64,000 nucleotides of DNA. Source: Alphaproteobacteria bacterium. Its GTDB lineage: Bacteria; Pseudomonadota; Alphaproteobacteria; Rhizobiales; Rhizobiaceae. Location of the stretch: positions 310,001 to 374,000 of the forward strand of contig JAHJHT010000002.1 of the NCBI GenBank assembly GCA_018823835.1, in the 5' to 3' direction. Each line of letters begins with the position of its first letter. Within the stretch, counting starts at the first letter, position 1. The notes beneath the pieces were generated by a model that worked only from the letters and a program-made list of their open reading frames with translations, searched no databases and was not told the origin of the DNA. The position numbers and the translations under genes were made by a program. Positions 50,448 to 60,090 of this stretch are shown one piece after another.

Positions 50448-52124
50448 TCAGGCGATGCGCCCGAACCACGCCTGGTAGCTGTTCAGTCTGATCGTCCTGC
50501 CCTCGAGACCGCCGGCAAAGCCGTGTCCCGACAACGGCTGGACCGCGTCTCCCTCGCCGAGGTCGATCTCGGCCGGCTGGTCGCCGAGATTGAAGGCGCA
50601 GACCAGCTGTTCATTGCCCTCGCGCCGCGTGAAGGCGATGGCGTCGCCCTTTGCCGCGAGGAACTCGATGTCACCCTTGGCGAGCGCCGGGTGAGCGCGG
50701 CGAAAGTCGAGAAAGCGGCGGTAATGCTCCAGCAGCGAATGCGGATCGCCTTCCTGCCGGTTGACCGCCAGCGGCCGATGGTCGGCGGCAACCGGCAGCC
50801 AGGGACGGCCCGTCGAGAAGCCGGCATTGGTCTCGGCCTCCTCCCACACCATCGGCGTGCGGCAGCCGTCGCGGCCCTTGAACTCGGGCCAGAAGCGAAT
50901 GCCGTAGGGGTCGCGCAGGTCGTCGAAATTGAGATCGGCCTCGCCGAGCCCGAGTTCCTCGCCCTGGTAGAGGCAGACCGAGCCGCGCAGCGACATCAGC
51001 AGCGCCGAGATCACCTTGAGATAGGCGGTGCGGTCGCTCTCGCCCTGCGCCCAGCGCGAGGCGTGGCGCATCACGTCGTGGTTGGAGTAGGCCCAGCACG
51101 ACCAGCCGTCCTCGGCGACCCGGCCAAAGGATTCCAGCACTGCGCGGACACGTTCAGCGCTCAGCTTTTCCGGCGCAAGGAAGTCGAAGGAATAGCACAT
51201 CTGCACCCGGTTATCGCCGGCGGTGTAGGCGGCGACGACTTCCAGGCCACGCTGCGCATCACCGACCTCGCCGACAGCGGCGGCAGCCGGATACTCGTCG
51301 AGCAGGGCGCGGAATCGCTCGAGGAAGGCAACGTTCTCGGGCCGGCTCTTGTCGTAGATGTGATCCTGGTAGTTGTAGGGATTGACCGAGGGCGCGGTCT
51401 GGTCATTGCGCTCGGCAACCGGAAGCGCCGGGTTGCTCTCCAGCCCCTGGCTGTGGAAGTAGAAATTGATGGTGTCGAGCCGAAAACCATCGACGCCGCG
51501 GTCGAGCCAGAAGCGCGTCACCTCCAGCAGCGCGTCCTGAACCTCCCTGTTGTGGAAGTTGAGGTCGGGCTGTTCTGCGAGAAAATTGTGCAGGTAGTAT
51601 TGCTGGCGGCGTGTGTCCCACTGCCAGGCCGAGCCGCCGAAGATCGACAGCCAGTTGTTGGGCGGCGTGCCGTCCGGGCTGGCGTCGGCCCAGACATACC
51701 AGTCGGCCTTGGCGTTATCGCGGCTCGACCGGCTCTCGGAGAACCACGGATGCTCGTTGGCCGTGTGCGACAGCACCTCGTCGATCATCACCCGCAGCCC
51801 CAGCCGATGCGCCTCGGCAACCAGCGCATCGAAATCGTCGAGCGTGCCGAACATCGGATCGACGTCGCAATAGTCCGAGACGTCGTAGCCAAAATCCTTC
51901 ATCGGCGACTTGAAGAACGGCGAAATCCAGATCGCATCGGCGCCAAGACCGGCGATATAGGGCAGTCGCTGGATGATGCCGGCAAGGTCGCCGATGCCGT
52001 CGCCGTTGGAGTCCTGGTAGCTGCGCGGGTAGATTTGGTAGATCACCGCGCCGCGCCACCAGTCTCGGTCGCCGGCGAGCGCCGGCGCCTGTGCGGGCAT
52101 CGATACTGCAGGCATCGCGCTCAT
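50448..52124 (-). CDS. aglA: Alpha-glucosidase (GH13)
   Basis: WWRGAVIYQIYPRSYQDSNGDGIGDLAGI; GVDGFRLDTINFYFH. Confidence 0.93.
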   Translation of the reverse strand: MSAMPAVSMPAQAPALAGDRDWWRGAVIYQIYPRSYQDSNGDGIGDLAGIIQRLPYIAGLGADAIWISPFFKSPMKDFGYDVSDYCDVDPMFGTLDDFDALVAEAHRLGLRVMIDEVLSHTANEHPWFSESRSSRDNAKADWYVWADASPDGTPPNNWLSIFGGSAWQWDTRRQQYYLHNFLAEQPDLNFHNREVQDALLEVTRFWLDRGVDGFRLDTINFYFHSQGLESNPALPVAERNDQTAPSVNPYNYQDHIYDKSRPENVAFLERFRALLDEYPAAAAVGEVGDAQRGLEVVAAYTAGDNRVQMCYSFDFLAPEKLSAERVRAVLESFGRVAEDGWSCWAYSNHDVMRHASRWAQGESDRTAYLKVISALLMSLRGSVCLYQGEELGLGEADLNFDDLRDPYGIRFWPEFKGRDGCRTPMVWEEAETNAGFSTGRPWLPVAADHRPLAVNRQEGDPHSLLEHYRRFLDFRRAHPALAKGDIEFLAAKGDAIAFTRREGNEQLVCAFNLGDQPAEIDLGEGDAVQPLSGHGFAGGLEGRTIRLNSYQAWFGRIA

Positions 52125-53275
52125 CCTCCCTTGACCGATCCCGCAAGCAGCCCGCGCACGAAGTAGCGCTGCAGCGAGAAGAACACGATCAGCGGCACGA
52201 TGATGGTGATGAAGGCCGAGGTCGTGAGGATTTCCCAGTCGCCGCCGCGCGAACCGAGTAGCGCGTTCAGTTTGCCGGTCAGCACCAGCTGGTCGGAGCC
52301 CGAACCGAGGAAGACGATGGCCACCAGCAGGTCGTTCCAGACCCAGAGGAACTGGAAGATGGCAAACGAGGCGAGAACCGGGAAGGACAGCGGCAGGACG
52401 ATCTTGATGAAAATCTCGAAGTCGCTGGCGCCGTCGATGCGCGCCGATTCCATCAGTTCGCGCGGCAGTCCGGCCATGTAGCTGCGCAGCAGGTAGATGG
52501 CGAAAGGCAGGCCGAAGCCGGTATGCGCCAGCCAGATGCCGAGATAGGTCTTCGACGGCACACCGAAGAACATGGCGACGCCGTTGTAGAGCTGCAGCAG
52601 CGGGATCAGCGCCATCTGCAGCGGCACGACGAGCAGGCCGATGATGACGGCGATGATCAACGCACGTCCCGGAAAGCGCATCCAGGCAAGCGCATAAGCG
52701 GCAAAGGCGGCGATCATGATCGGGATGACAGTAGCCGGCACGGTCACCGTCAGCGAGTTCACGAAGGAGCGGCCGATGCCTTCCGAAAACATCACCGTTT
52801 CGTAGTTCTCGGTGGTGAAACGCGGCGGCGCGGAGGACTCGTAGTAGACGCGCTGGCCGCGCTTGCCCTCCATCTCGACCGGAGAAGTCATCACGAAGGA
52901 GCCGTCCTCGTTGAGCTGCAGCGAGACGCCGTCGCCAAGGTCGGCAACCGCACCGGCTTCGAACTCGGTCGGCGCAGCCGATTTCAGGCCGAAGGCGCTG
53001 ATCCTGCGTGCCTCGCCGCCCTCGAAGATGTTTCCCTCGAGGACGAACTTGCCGTCCTTCTCTACCTGCGCCGTAGGCGGCGGCAGGCGGCCGGCTTCGG
53101 TCTGGCTGGAACTCGAGAAGGCGTTCCACCAACCCGAGGCGATGATCTGGTCCTTGTCGCGCAGCGAGGACACCAGGATGCCGAGAGTCGGGATCGTCCA
53201 GATGGTGACGAAAACCAGCACGGCGATGTGGACGCCGAAGCGGCCGAGGAAGCTTTTGCCCGTGGCGTTTGCCAT
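52121..53275 (-). CDS. aglG: Carbohydrate ABC transporter permease
   Basis: MANATGKSFLGRFGVHIAVLVF...; EAA-like SARIDGASDFEIFIKIVLPLSFP. Confidence 0.9.
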   Translation of the reverse strand: MANATGKSFLGRFGVHIAVLVFVTIWTIPTLGILVSSLRDKDQIIASGWWNAFSSSSQTEAGRLPPPTAQVEKDGKFVLEGNIFEGGEARRISAFGLKSAAPTEFEAGAVADLGDGVSLQLNEDGSFVMTSPVEMEGKRGQRVYYESSAPPRFTTENYETVMFSEGIGRSFVNSLTVTVPATVIPIMIAAFAAYALAWMRFPGRALIIAVIIGLLVVPLQMALIPLLQLYNGVAMFFGVPSKTYLGIWLAHTGFGLPFAIYLLRSYMAGLPRELMESARIDGASDFEIFIKIVLPLSFPVLASFAIFQFLWVWNDLLVAIVFLGSGSDQLVLTGKLNALLGSRGGDWEILTTSAFITIIVPLIVFFSLQRYFVRGLLAGSVKGG

Positions 53276-53276
53276 C

Positions 53277-54290
53277 TCAGTGATCTCCCGACTCGCGGTT
53301 CGCCTGGCGGATGTTCCAGACCATGATCGGCAGCACAGCCAGCATGATGATGATGGCGATGGTGGCGCCGCGGCCGAAATCGCCGCCGCCACGGAACATC
53401 CAGTCGAACATCAGGTTGGCCAGCACCTGGCTGTTCCACTGGCCGTTGGTCATGGTCAGCACGATATCGAAGACCTTGAGCACCAGGATGGTGATCGTCG
53501 TCCACACCACGGCGATAGTGCCCCAGATCTGCGGGATCATGATCTTCCAGAATATCTGGAACGGGTTGGCGCCGTCGATGACGGCCGCCTCGATGGTCTC
53601 CTCGGGAATGCCGCGCAGGGCTGCCGACAGGATCACCATGGCAAAACCGGTCTGGATCCAGATCAGGATCACCATCAGGAAGAAATTGTTCCAGAAGGGC
53701 AGCGATATCCAGACCTGCGGGCTGCCGCCGAGAAATTGCACGATGGCGTTGAGCAGGCCGATCTGCGTCTGGCCGTCACCCTTGTACTCGTAGATGAACT
53801 TCCAGATCACGCTGGCGCCGACGAAGGAGATGGCGAGCGGCAGGAAGATCAGGCTCTTGGCGATGGTACCCCACCAGATCTTGTCGGTCAGGACCGCGAT
53901 CACCAGGCCGAGGAAGGTGCAGGCCGCCGGCACCACGGCGAGCCAGAGAAGGTTGTTGAAGATCGAGTTGCGGAACTCGCGGTCGCCGAAGGCCCAGGTG
54001 TAGTTGGCAAAGCCGACGAAGTCCTCGCCGTTGCGGCCGTGGAAGGAGAGCCAGAGCGTCTGCACGACCGGGTAGATCAGGTAGACGGTCAGGATGATCA
54101 GCGCCGGGCCAATGAACAGCCAGGGGCGGATCAGGCCCTGCCGGCGCAGATTGTCGATTGCAGCCGTCCCGGCAACGCCGCGCGAGGGAAAGATCAAGTC
54201 GAGGAGGCGGTTGGCTCCCCAGAAATAGGCGACCGCGCCGCCGACGCCGACGATGATGGTGATGATGGCCGACAGAATTTGCGCCGCCAT
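53277..54290 (-). CDS. aglF: Sugar ABC transporter permease
   Basis: MalF-like TM protein; EAAVIDGANPFQIFWKIMIPQIW. Confidence 0.9.
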   Translation of the reverse strand: MAAQILSAIITIIVGVGGAVAYFWGANRLLDLIFPSRGVAGTAAIDNLRRQGLIRPWLFIGPALIILTVYLIYPVVQTLWLSFHGRNGEDFVGFANYTWAFGDREFRNSIFNNLLWLAVVPAACTFLGLVIAVLTDKIWWGTIAKSLIFLPLAISFVGASVIWKFIYEYKGDGQTQIGLLNAIVQFLGGSPQVWISLPFWNNFFLMVILIWIQTGFAMVILSAALRGIPEETIEAAVIDGANPFQIFWKIMIPQIWGTIAVVWTTITILVLKVFDIVLTMTNGQWNSQVLANLMFDWMFRGGGDFGRGATIAIIIMLAVLPIMVWNIRQANRESGDH

Positions 54291-54414
54291 GGCTTCCTCC
54301 CCTGTTGCCGGACCCGACCGAGCGCCTGGCGCTGCCGGTACGGGCGGCTTGCCGCTTGGATCCGGGCCGCGATGGCCCGGATCTAGACTGTGGACGAGGT
54401 AACGCTCGACGCCG

Positions 54415-55770
54415 TTACTTGATGGCGTCCCAGCTGGTCTGGACGTTGGCCGCCACGTCGGCGGCCGGCTTGCCGCCGACCAGGTCGATCATGCCGGTCC
54501 AGAAGGCGCCGGCGCCAATCTTGCCGGGCATCAGGTCCGAGCCATCGAAGCGGAAGGTCGAGGCGTTGACCAGGATTTCACCCTGCTTCTTCAGCGCGTC
54601 GTTGGCGTAGGCATCCTTGTTCGCCGTCTTGAGCGGTGTCAGCAGGCCCGACTGCGCCATCCAGATCTCGTGCGCCAGCGGCATCTTCAGGAAGTCGATG
54701 AAGGCGCGCGCCGCCTTGGAGTCCTTGGTGATGGAGAACAGCGTGCCGCCGCCGAGCACGGGGTTGCCGAGATCGGCATGAGACGCGAAGGGCGGCAGGT
54801 AGAAGAAGTCGGCGTCGACGCCGAGTTCGGTGCCCTCCGGGAAGAAGGACGAGATGAACGATGCCTGGCGGTGCATGTAGCACTTCGGCGGGATCGAGAA
54901 GAGACCCTTCGGGCTGTCGCGGAAGTCGGTGGCGGCAACCGCGGCCGCACCGCCGTCGACATATTTGTCGTTGGTCGCGATGTCGGCGAAGATCTGCAGC
55001 GCCTCGACGACCGACGGGTCGTTGAACGGGATCTCGTTCTTGGTCCACTTGTCGTAGGTCTCGGGCGACTGCGTGCGCAGCATGATGTCCTCGACCCAGT
55101 CGGTCGCGGGCCATCCGGTGGCACCGCCCGAACCAAGCCCGATGCACCATGGCACGCCGCCATCGGCGACGATCTGGTCGGTCAGGGCCTGCATCTCTTC
55201 CCAGGTCTTGGGCACTTCGTAGCCGGCTTCCTCAAAATTCTCCGGTACGTACCAGACCAGCGACTTCAGGTCGGCCTTGTAGGGAAAGGCGAAATATTTG
55301 TCGGTGCCGTCCTTGTCCTTGTAGGTGCCGAGATCGACCCAGGACTGGCCGGCGCCGTAATTCTCGCGCACGAAGTCGGCGGTGGCGTCGTCAAGCGGGG
55401 TGAGCAGGCCCTTCGAGGCGAGATCCTGGATCAGGCCGGGCTGCGGCAGCACGGCGATGTTCGGCGGGCTGCCGGCCTGCGTGTCGATGACGATCTGCTG
55501 CTCGTAATTCTCCGAGGATGAGTACTTCAGGTCGACGCCGGTCGCCTCGATGAAATACTCCAGTACCGAACGGACCAGCGCCTCGTCCTCGCCGCGCCAC
55601 GGACCGAAGATGGTCAGCGTCTCGCCCTTGAGGTCTACGTTCTTGAGCTCGTCGTAGTTCGACCAGGTGAACTTGGAATCCTCGCCCGGCTTGAATTTGA
55701 GTTCGGCCGAGGCGGGTGCGGAAAGGGCAAGAGTGGCAAGCGCCACGCCCAGCAATAGGCTCTTTTTCAT
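54415..55770 (-). CDS. aglE: Alpha-glucoside ABC transporter substrate-binding protein
   Basis: Signal peptide MKKSLLLGVALATLALSAPASA; MalE-like; operon context. Confidence 0.9.
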   Translation of the reverse strand: MKKSLLLGVALATLALSAPASAELKFKPGEDSKFTWSNYDELKNVDLKGETLTIFGPWRGEDEALVRSVLEYFIEATGVDLKYSSSENYEQQIVIDTQAGSPPNIAVLPQPGLIQDLASKGLLTPLDDATADFVRENYGAGQSWVDLGTYKDKDGTDKYFAFPYKADLKSLVWYVPENFEEAGYEVPKTWEEMQALTDQIVADGGVPWCIGLGSGGATGWPATDWVEDIMLRTQSPETYDKWTKNEIPFNDPSVVEALQIFADIATNDKYVDGGAAAVAATDFRDSPKGLFSIPPKCYMHRQASFISSFFPEGTELGVDADFFYLPPFASHADLGNPVLGGGTLFSITKDSKAARAFIDFLKMPLAHEIWMAQSGLLTPLKTANKDAYANDALKKQGEILVNASTFRFDGSDLMPGKIGAGAFWTGMIDLVGGKPAADVAANVQTSWDAIK

Positions 55771-55883
55771 GATGGTCCTCCCTGTGGATCGCAAGACAAG
55801 GCGCGGAACCTCCATTCCGGCCTGCCGACGTGCTTCAACTGAGACCCGGGATCAAACCAATCGCAACGGCTTGAACGCGGGTT

Positions 55884-55897
55884 CCAAAGCGCTTTGG
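55884..55897. promoter_or_regulatory. LacI-family operator upstream of aglE
   Basis: Perfect 14-bp palindrome CCAAAGCGCTTTGG. Confidence 0.8.
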
Positions 55898-56093
55898 CTA
55901 CTTTCATCTCGCCACCATTTGGTGCGCGAGTCAAGCGGCTTGTCTTCACGATTTCTTCCGCGCGCGAAGGTTTGGTGCGCTGCACTATAGTTTTGCGGCG
56001 CTGCACGCGCCGTTTTTGCTTCACTCTGCCTGATTTGGCGCTAAACTTGGAACGCAATGCGTGCATGCCACGGGGAGGAAATGCGCAGATGTC

Positions 56094-56107
56094 TCAAAGC
56101 GCTTTGA
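56094..56107. promoter_or_regulatory. LacI-family operator upstream of aglR
   Basis: Perfect 14-bp palindrome TCAAAGCGCTTTGA, 16 bp upstream of the TTG start. Confidence 0.8.
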
Positions 56108-56123
56108 AGGCGCGGAGGCTGTT

Positions 56124-57143
56124 TTGAATCTGAAGCAGCTCTCCGACATGCTGGCCCTGTCGCAGACCACGGTGAGCCGTGCGCTGAACGGCTATCCCGA
56201 GGTCAGCGAGGAAACGCGTCGGCGCGTCGCAGACGCCGCCAAGCGGCACGGCTACCGGCCCAATCCGAGCGCGCGGCGCCTGGCCACCGGCAAGGCCGGC
56301 ATGATCGGCTACGTGCTGCCGACAGGGGCCTCGGTCGACATCGACCCGCATTTCGTCGAGTTCCTGTCCGGTCTCGGCGACTATGCGCGCGGCCACGATC
56401 TCGACCTCGTGCTCAGCCCCGCCGACGCCAGTGAGGAGGAGACAACCTACCGCCGCATCGTCGCCAACAAGCAGGTCGACGCCGTCTATGTCTCCTCGCC
56501 CTGCCCGGCCGACCGGCGCATTTCGCTGCTCAACCGGCTCGGCATCCCCTTCATCGTGCATGGGCGCAGTGAAGGTCTGGGCTTCGACTACGCCTATGTC
56601 GACATCGACAACGAAATGGCCTTCCACGACGCGGCGCGCCTTCTGATCCAGCTCGGCCACACCCGGATCGCACTGATCAACGGCGACATCCGCCAGACCT
56701 TCGCGATCTTCCGCCAGCGCGGCGCGCAGAGCGCGCTGGCCGACAGCGGCCTGGCGCTGCCGCCTTCCTCGATCCGCTCAGTGGCGATGACCGAGGAGAA
56801 CGGCTACCGCGCAGCGCGCAGCCTGCTGGAAAGCGGCACGCCGCCGACGGCCATCATCTGCTCCTCGCTGATCATGGCGCTCGGCGTGGTGCGCGCCATC
56901 CGCGACCTCGGGCTCACCGTTCCGGGCGACGTCTCGCTGGTCGCGCATGACGACGTCTTTCCATGGCTGAGGCCGGAGAATTTTTCAGTGCCGCTGACAA
57001 CGACACGCTCCTCAATCCGGCTTGCCGGCCAGCGCATCGCCGAGCGTCTCGCCGCCCGCATCACCGGCCGCGAAAGCGACTTCGAAGGCGAGGTCTGGCC
57101 GGTCGACCTGGTGGTGCGCGCCTCGATCGGCAGCGCGCCCTAG
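56124..57143 (+). CDS. aglR: LacI family transcriptional regulator
   Basis: LNLKQLSDMLALSQTTVSRALNGYPEVSEETRRRVADAAKRHGYRPN; divergent from aglE; TTG start inferred. Confidence 0.9.
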   Translation: MNLKQLSDMLALSQTTVSRALNGYPEVSEETRRRVADAAKRHGYRPNPSARRLATGKAGMIGYVLPTGASVDIDPHFVEFLSGLGDYARGHDLDLVLSPADASEEETTYRRIVANKQVDAVYVSSPCPADRRISLLNRLGIPFIVHGRSEGLGFDYAYVDIDNEMAFHDAARLLIQLGHTRIALINGDIRQTFAIFRQRGAQSALADSGLALPPSSIRSVAMTEENGYRAARSLLESGTPPTAIICSSLIMALGVVRAIRDLGLTVPGDVSLVAHDDVFPWLRPENFSVPLTTTRSSIRLAGQRIAERLAARITGRESDFEGEVWPVDLVVRASIGSAP

Positions 57144-57144
57144 T

Positions 57145-58575
57145 CTACTTGAGCACTTCGGCGGCAGCCGCGTCGATCAGGCCATAGCCATAGTCAGCAT
57201 CGCGTCCCGCTTCCCCGAGATCCTTCGCCGTCGCCGACAGCGCCGCCTCGATCCAGTCGGCCGAGCGCTCCGGCGCGGCGTGGATCAGATTTGCGATGGC
57301 GCCCGAAACGATGGCCGCGGCGAATGAGGTCCCGGTAACGAGATCCTGGCCGCCGCCGACCGGTGCCATTACGTTGACGCCGGGCGCGGAGACGAAGACG
57401 TAGGGCCCGCGATTGGCCTGCTGCATCAGTTCGTCCTTGTCGTCGGTCGCGGTCACGGCGATCACGCTGTCATAGGCGGCGGGATAGCCGTACGGGGCCT
57501 TGGGGCCGTTGTTGCCCGCTGCCGCCACCAACACCATGTCGCGTCCGCGCGCCGCGGCGCAGGCGGCCTCGAGCATGTCGTTCTTCGGGCCGACGAAGCT
57601 CATGTTGATGATGCGTACGTCCTGCTCTGCCGCCCAGTCGAGCGCCGAGAGGATGATGTCCATGGTCGAGCGGCCACCCTCGAAGGCCCGTGCGTGGTAG
57701 ATCCTGGAGCCGGGCGCCATGCCCGGCAGGTCGCCGATGCCCGCGATCAGTCCGGCAATTGAAGTCCCGTGGTCGCGCACCGTCACCTCGACACCCGGCA
57801 TGGCGTCGAAGATGCCCTCGACCACGCCCTTCAGCGCCGGGTGCGTCTCGTCGATGGCGGTATCGATGACGGCTATGCGGACATTTTCGCCGCTGGCGCT
57901 GTCGGGCCTCAGCGCGATGCGCTGGAAGGCATAGTTCTGCGTGCCGGCCGCCTGCTGCAGGTCGTAGATGGAGTTGGGTACGCGCGCCTGTGTACGGGCG
58001 TCGCCGGCAAGCTGTGCGAGCACCAGGCCGACCGGGCGGCCGTCCGGAATGCCGAAGCGCACGACCGTCGAGCCGAGCAGCGTCGAGACCCGTTGTGACC
58101 GGATCTCGAGGCCGAAGGCAGCCGCCAGCGCCGAAACAACGGCCGCGTCGCCATCGACCGTTACCAGCACCTCGTCGGGCACGAATTCGCCGCTGACCGC
58201 GACGGGCGCCACGACCGGCGGTGCGGTCGTGAGCGAGCCGGGCGGCGGCGCGGCGGGCGACGACGGATCGGCACCTGCGGTCGCTGCCGGCTCCGATGTT
58301 GCTGCCGTATCGGCGGACGCGGGTTCGGCGGGAGATGAGGGTTCGCCCGACGCCGTTTGCGGAAACAGGTCAAAGATCAGTTCGGGCAGCACCACAGCCC
58401 CCGGCGCGGCAGTACCGCCATCCGGGCCGCAAACGCCGCCGGCTGCCATGGTCTGGATGCAGTCGAGCTGGTCCTGGGTGATGTTGGGGTCGTTGGTCTG
58501 CGCGGAGACAGGCAGGGCGGCCACCAGGACCGCCGCCAAGAATGCAATCAGGAATGCAACGCCTCTAGCCGCCAT
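57145..58575 (-). CDS. Exported S8 (subtilisin-like) serine peptidase
   Basis: Signal peptide MAARGVAFLIAFLAAVLVAALPVSAQ; IAVIDTAIDE, VRDHGTSIAGLIAG, VTGTSFAAAIVSGAIA. Confidence 0.92.
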   Translation of the reverse strand: MAARGVAFLIAFLAAVLVAALPVSAQTNDPNITQDQLDCIQTMAAGGVCGPDGGTAAPGAVVLPELIFDLFPQTASGEPSSPAEPASADTAATSEPAATAGADPSSPAAPPPGSLTTAPPVVAPVAVSGEFVPDEVLVTVDGDAAVVSALAAAFGLEIRSQRVSTLLGSTVVRFGIPDGRPVGLVLAQLAGDARTQARVPNSIYDLQQAAGTQNYAFQRIALRPDSASGENVRIAVIDTAIDETHPALKGVVEGIFDAMPGVEVTVRDHGTSIAGLIAGIGDLPGMAPGSRIYHARAFEGGRSTMDIILSALDWAAEQDVRIINMSFVGPKNDMLEAACAAARGRDMVLVAAAGNNGPKAPYGYPAAYDSVIAVTATDDKDELMQQANRGPYVFVSAPGVNVMAPVGGGQDLVTGTSFAAAIVSGAIANLIHAAPERSADWIEAALSATAKDLGEAGRDADYGYGLIDAAAAEVLK

Positions 58576-59233
58576 CGGCCGGTTTCCTCCCGGGAACCAC
58601 AGTCTCGGCAAAAGGCTGGGCAGCAATAAGGCCGACAATCCTGTCATAGTCGGCAGCCGTCACGGCCCCGATACCGATCTTGAAGACGCCCCCTGCAGCG
58701 GGTCCGGCAAGCACCGTCGCGCCGTTTTCGGCGAGGAAGGCCGAGACGTCAGCTATCGTCGCCTCCGGCTTGAAGGTGACGAAGACGAACGGCATGTCCG
58801 CCGCTTCCTCTGTGCCGGCGATCTCGAAATCGCCGACAGACCCGATGGGCTGCAGCACCGCCTGCACCATCAGCAACGCGATGGCAGCAGCGGCGGCACC
58901 CCAGGCGACCGACGAGGGCACGCCCAGAAACCCCTGCCAGAGGCGCGCCAGCGTCGAGGGCGAGGCACGGCGCTCCGGGCCCGCCTCGGCGTCGAGCATC
59001 CTGTTGAACCGGGCGAGCGCGTCGGCCGGCGGCCGAACCGCCTCGTTGGCGGCCGAAACACCGGAGAACTCGGCCTCGGCCTCGGCCAGCGCATCGGCGG
59101 CTGCGGGATCGCTCGCCAGCCATTCCTCGACAGCGGCAAGGTCCTCGCCCTCCAGAGTACCGGTCAGGTAGAAGGGCAGCAGTGTTTCCAGTTCGTCGCG
59201 GCGCGACATCTTCGCGGGCTCGCTCATGGCCAT
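58565..59233 (-). CDS. Membrane anti-sigma factor
   Basis: RRDELETLLPFYLTGTLEGEDLAAVEEWLASDP; TM segment VAWGAAAAAIALLMVQAVL; overlaps the sigma factor gene. Confidence 0.85.
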   Translation of the reverse strand: MAMSEPAKMSRRDELETLLPFYLTGTLEGEDLAAVEEWLASDPAAADALAEAEAEFSGVSAANEAVRPPADALARFNRMLDAEAGPERRASPSTLARLWQGFLGVPSSVAWGAAAAAIALLMVQAVLQPIGSVGDFEIAGTEEAADMPFVFVTFKPEATIADVSAFLAENGATVLAGPAAGGVFKIGIGAVTAADYDRIVGLIAAQPFAETVVPGRKPADGG

Positions 59234-59796
59234 CCCCTTTCGAAGCCGGCCGCCTGCAGCGCCTCGCCGAGTTTCTTGCGGGCATAGAACATCCGGGTCT
59301 TCACCGTAGCCACCGGAATCGTGAGGATTTCGGCGATCTCTGTAACGGATTTGGCGTGGTAATAGGCAAGGTCGATCACCGAGCGTTGCTCTTCGGGCAA
59401 GGCATCGACCATGCCGCGCAGAGCACCTGCCTTGTTGTCCTTCATGACGGCGACTTCCGGCGTGTCGGCAGTGTCGGGCACCGCTGCCGCATCGGCGTCG
59501 TCGATCCATTCTTCCTTGCGCTTGCGCAGATGCGACAGCGCCTTGAAGCGAGCAATGCCGAGCAGCCAGGTCGAAACCTGCGAACGGCCCTCGAAGCCGG
59601 GTGCCTGCTTCCAGAGCTCCAGAAAAACTTCATTTGCGATATCGTCTGCCATCGATTCCGATCCCGTCTGGCGCGCCACGAACCGGTAGATCCGGGCGTG
59701 GTGGCGCATGAACAGGAGCCGCACGGCAGTTCGATCGCCCTTTGCGACGCGACCGACCAGTTCAAGGTCGGACTGCTGGCTTGGTGCGGCGCTCAT
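59224..59796 (-). CDS. ECF-type RNA polymerase sigma factor
   Basis: LFMRHHARIYRFVARQTGSESMADDIANEVFLELWKQ; VIDLAYYHAKSVTEIAEILTIPVATVKTRMFYARKKLGE. Confidence 0.93.
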   Translation of the reverse strand: MSAAPSQQSDLELVGRVAKGDRTAVRLLFMRHHARIYRFVARQTGSESMADDIANEVFLELWKQAPGFEGRSQVSTWLLGIARFKALSHLRKRKEEWIDDADAAAVPDTADTPEVAVMKDNKAGALRGMVDALPEEQRSVIDLAYYHAKSVTEIAEILTIPVATVKTRMFYARKKLGEALQAAGFERGWP

Positions 59797-60090
59797 GTCT
59801 GGCGCGCGGCTCCTAAGCCTCTGTCGCGGCCGGGCTCGAAAAGGTTCACAGGAAACACCCTCTTTGTCTGCCCGTCAGGCTTAACCCATGAAGGTGCGGG
59901 GTTCCAACCCCGTATTCCGCAGGGGCAGCCGTCTTGCAGGTCGACTCGTGGCCTTGATCTACGGCCGCGTCCTGTTTGCTCGGCGAACTATGCCTCGCCA
60001 AGGTAATTTCGCCTTGGCCTGCGATCCATGGATAGCGACTGGGGATCGACCCGGTGCCTGGGCTGCGGTCCATTGCTATGGTGGATCGGC

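Noticed and set aside
59896-59911. GGGGTTCCAACCCC resembling a tRNA T-arm
   Set aside because: No acceptor stem, anticodon arm or CCA end could be assembled around it; better explained as part of the sigma-gene promoter region or a hairpin.
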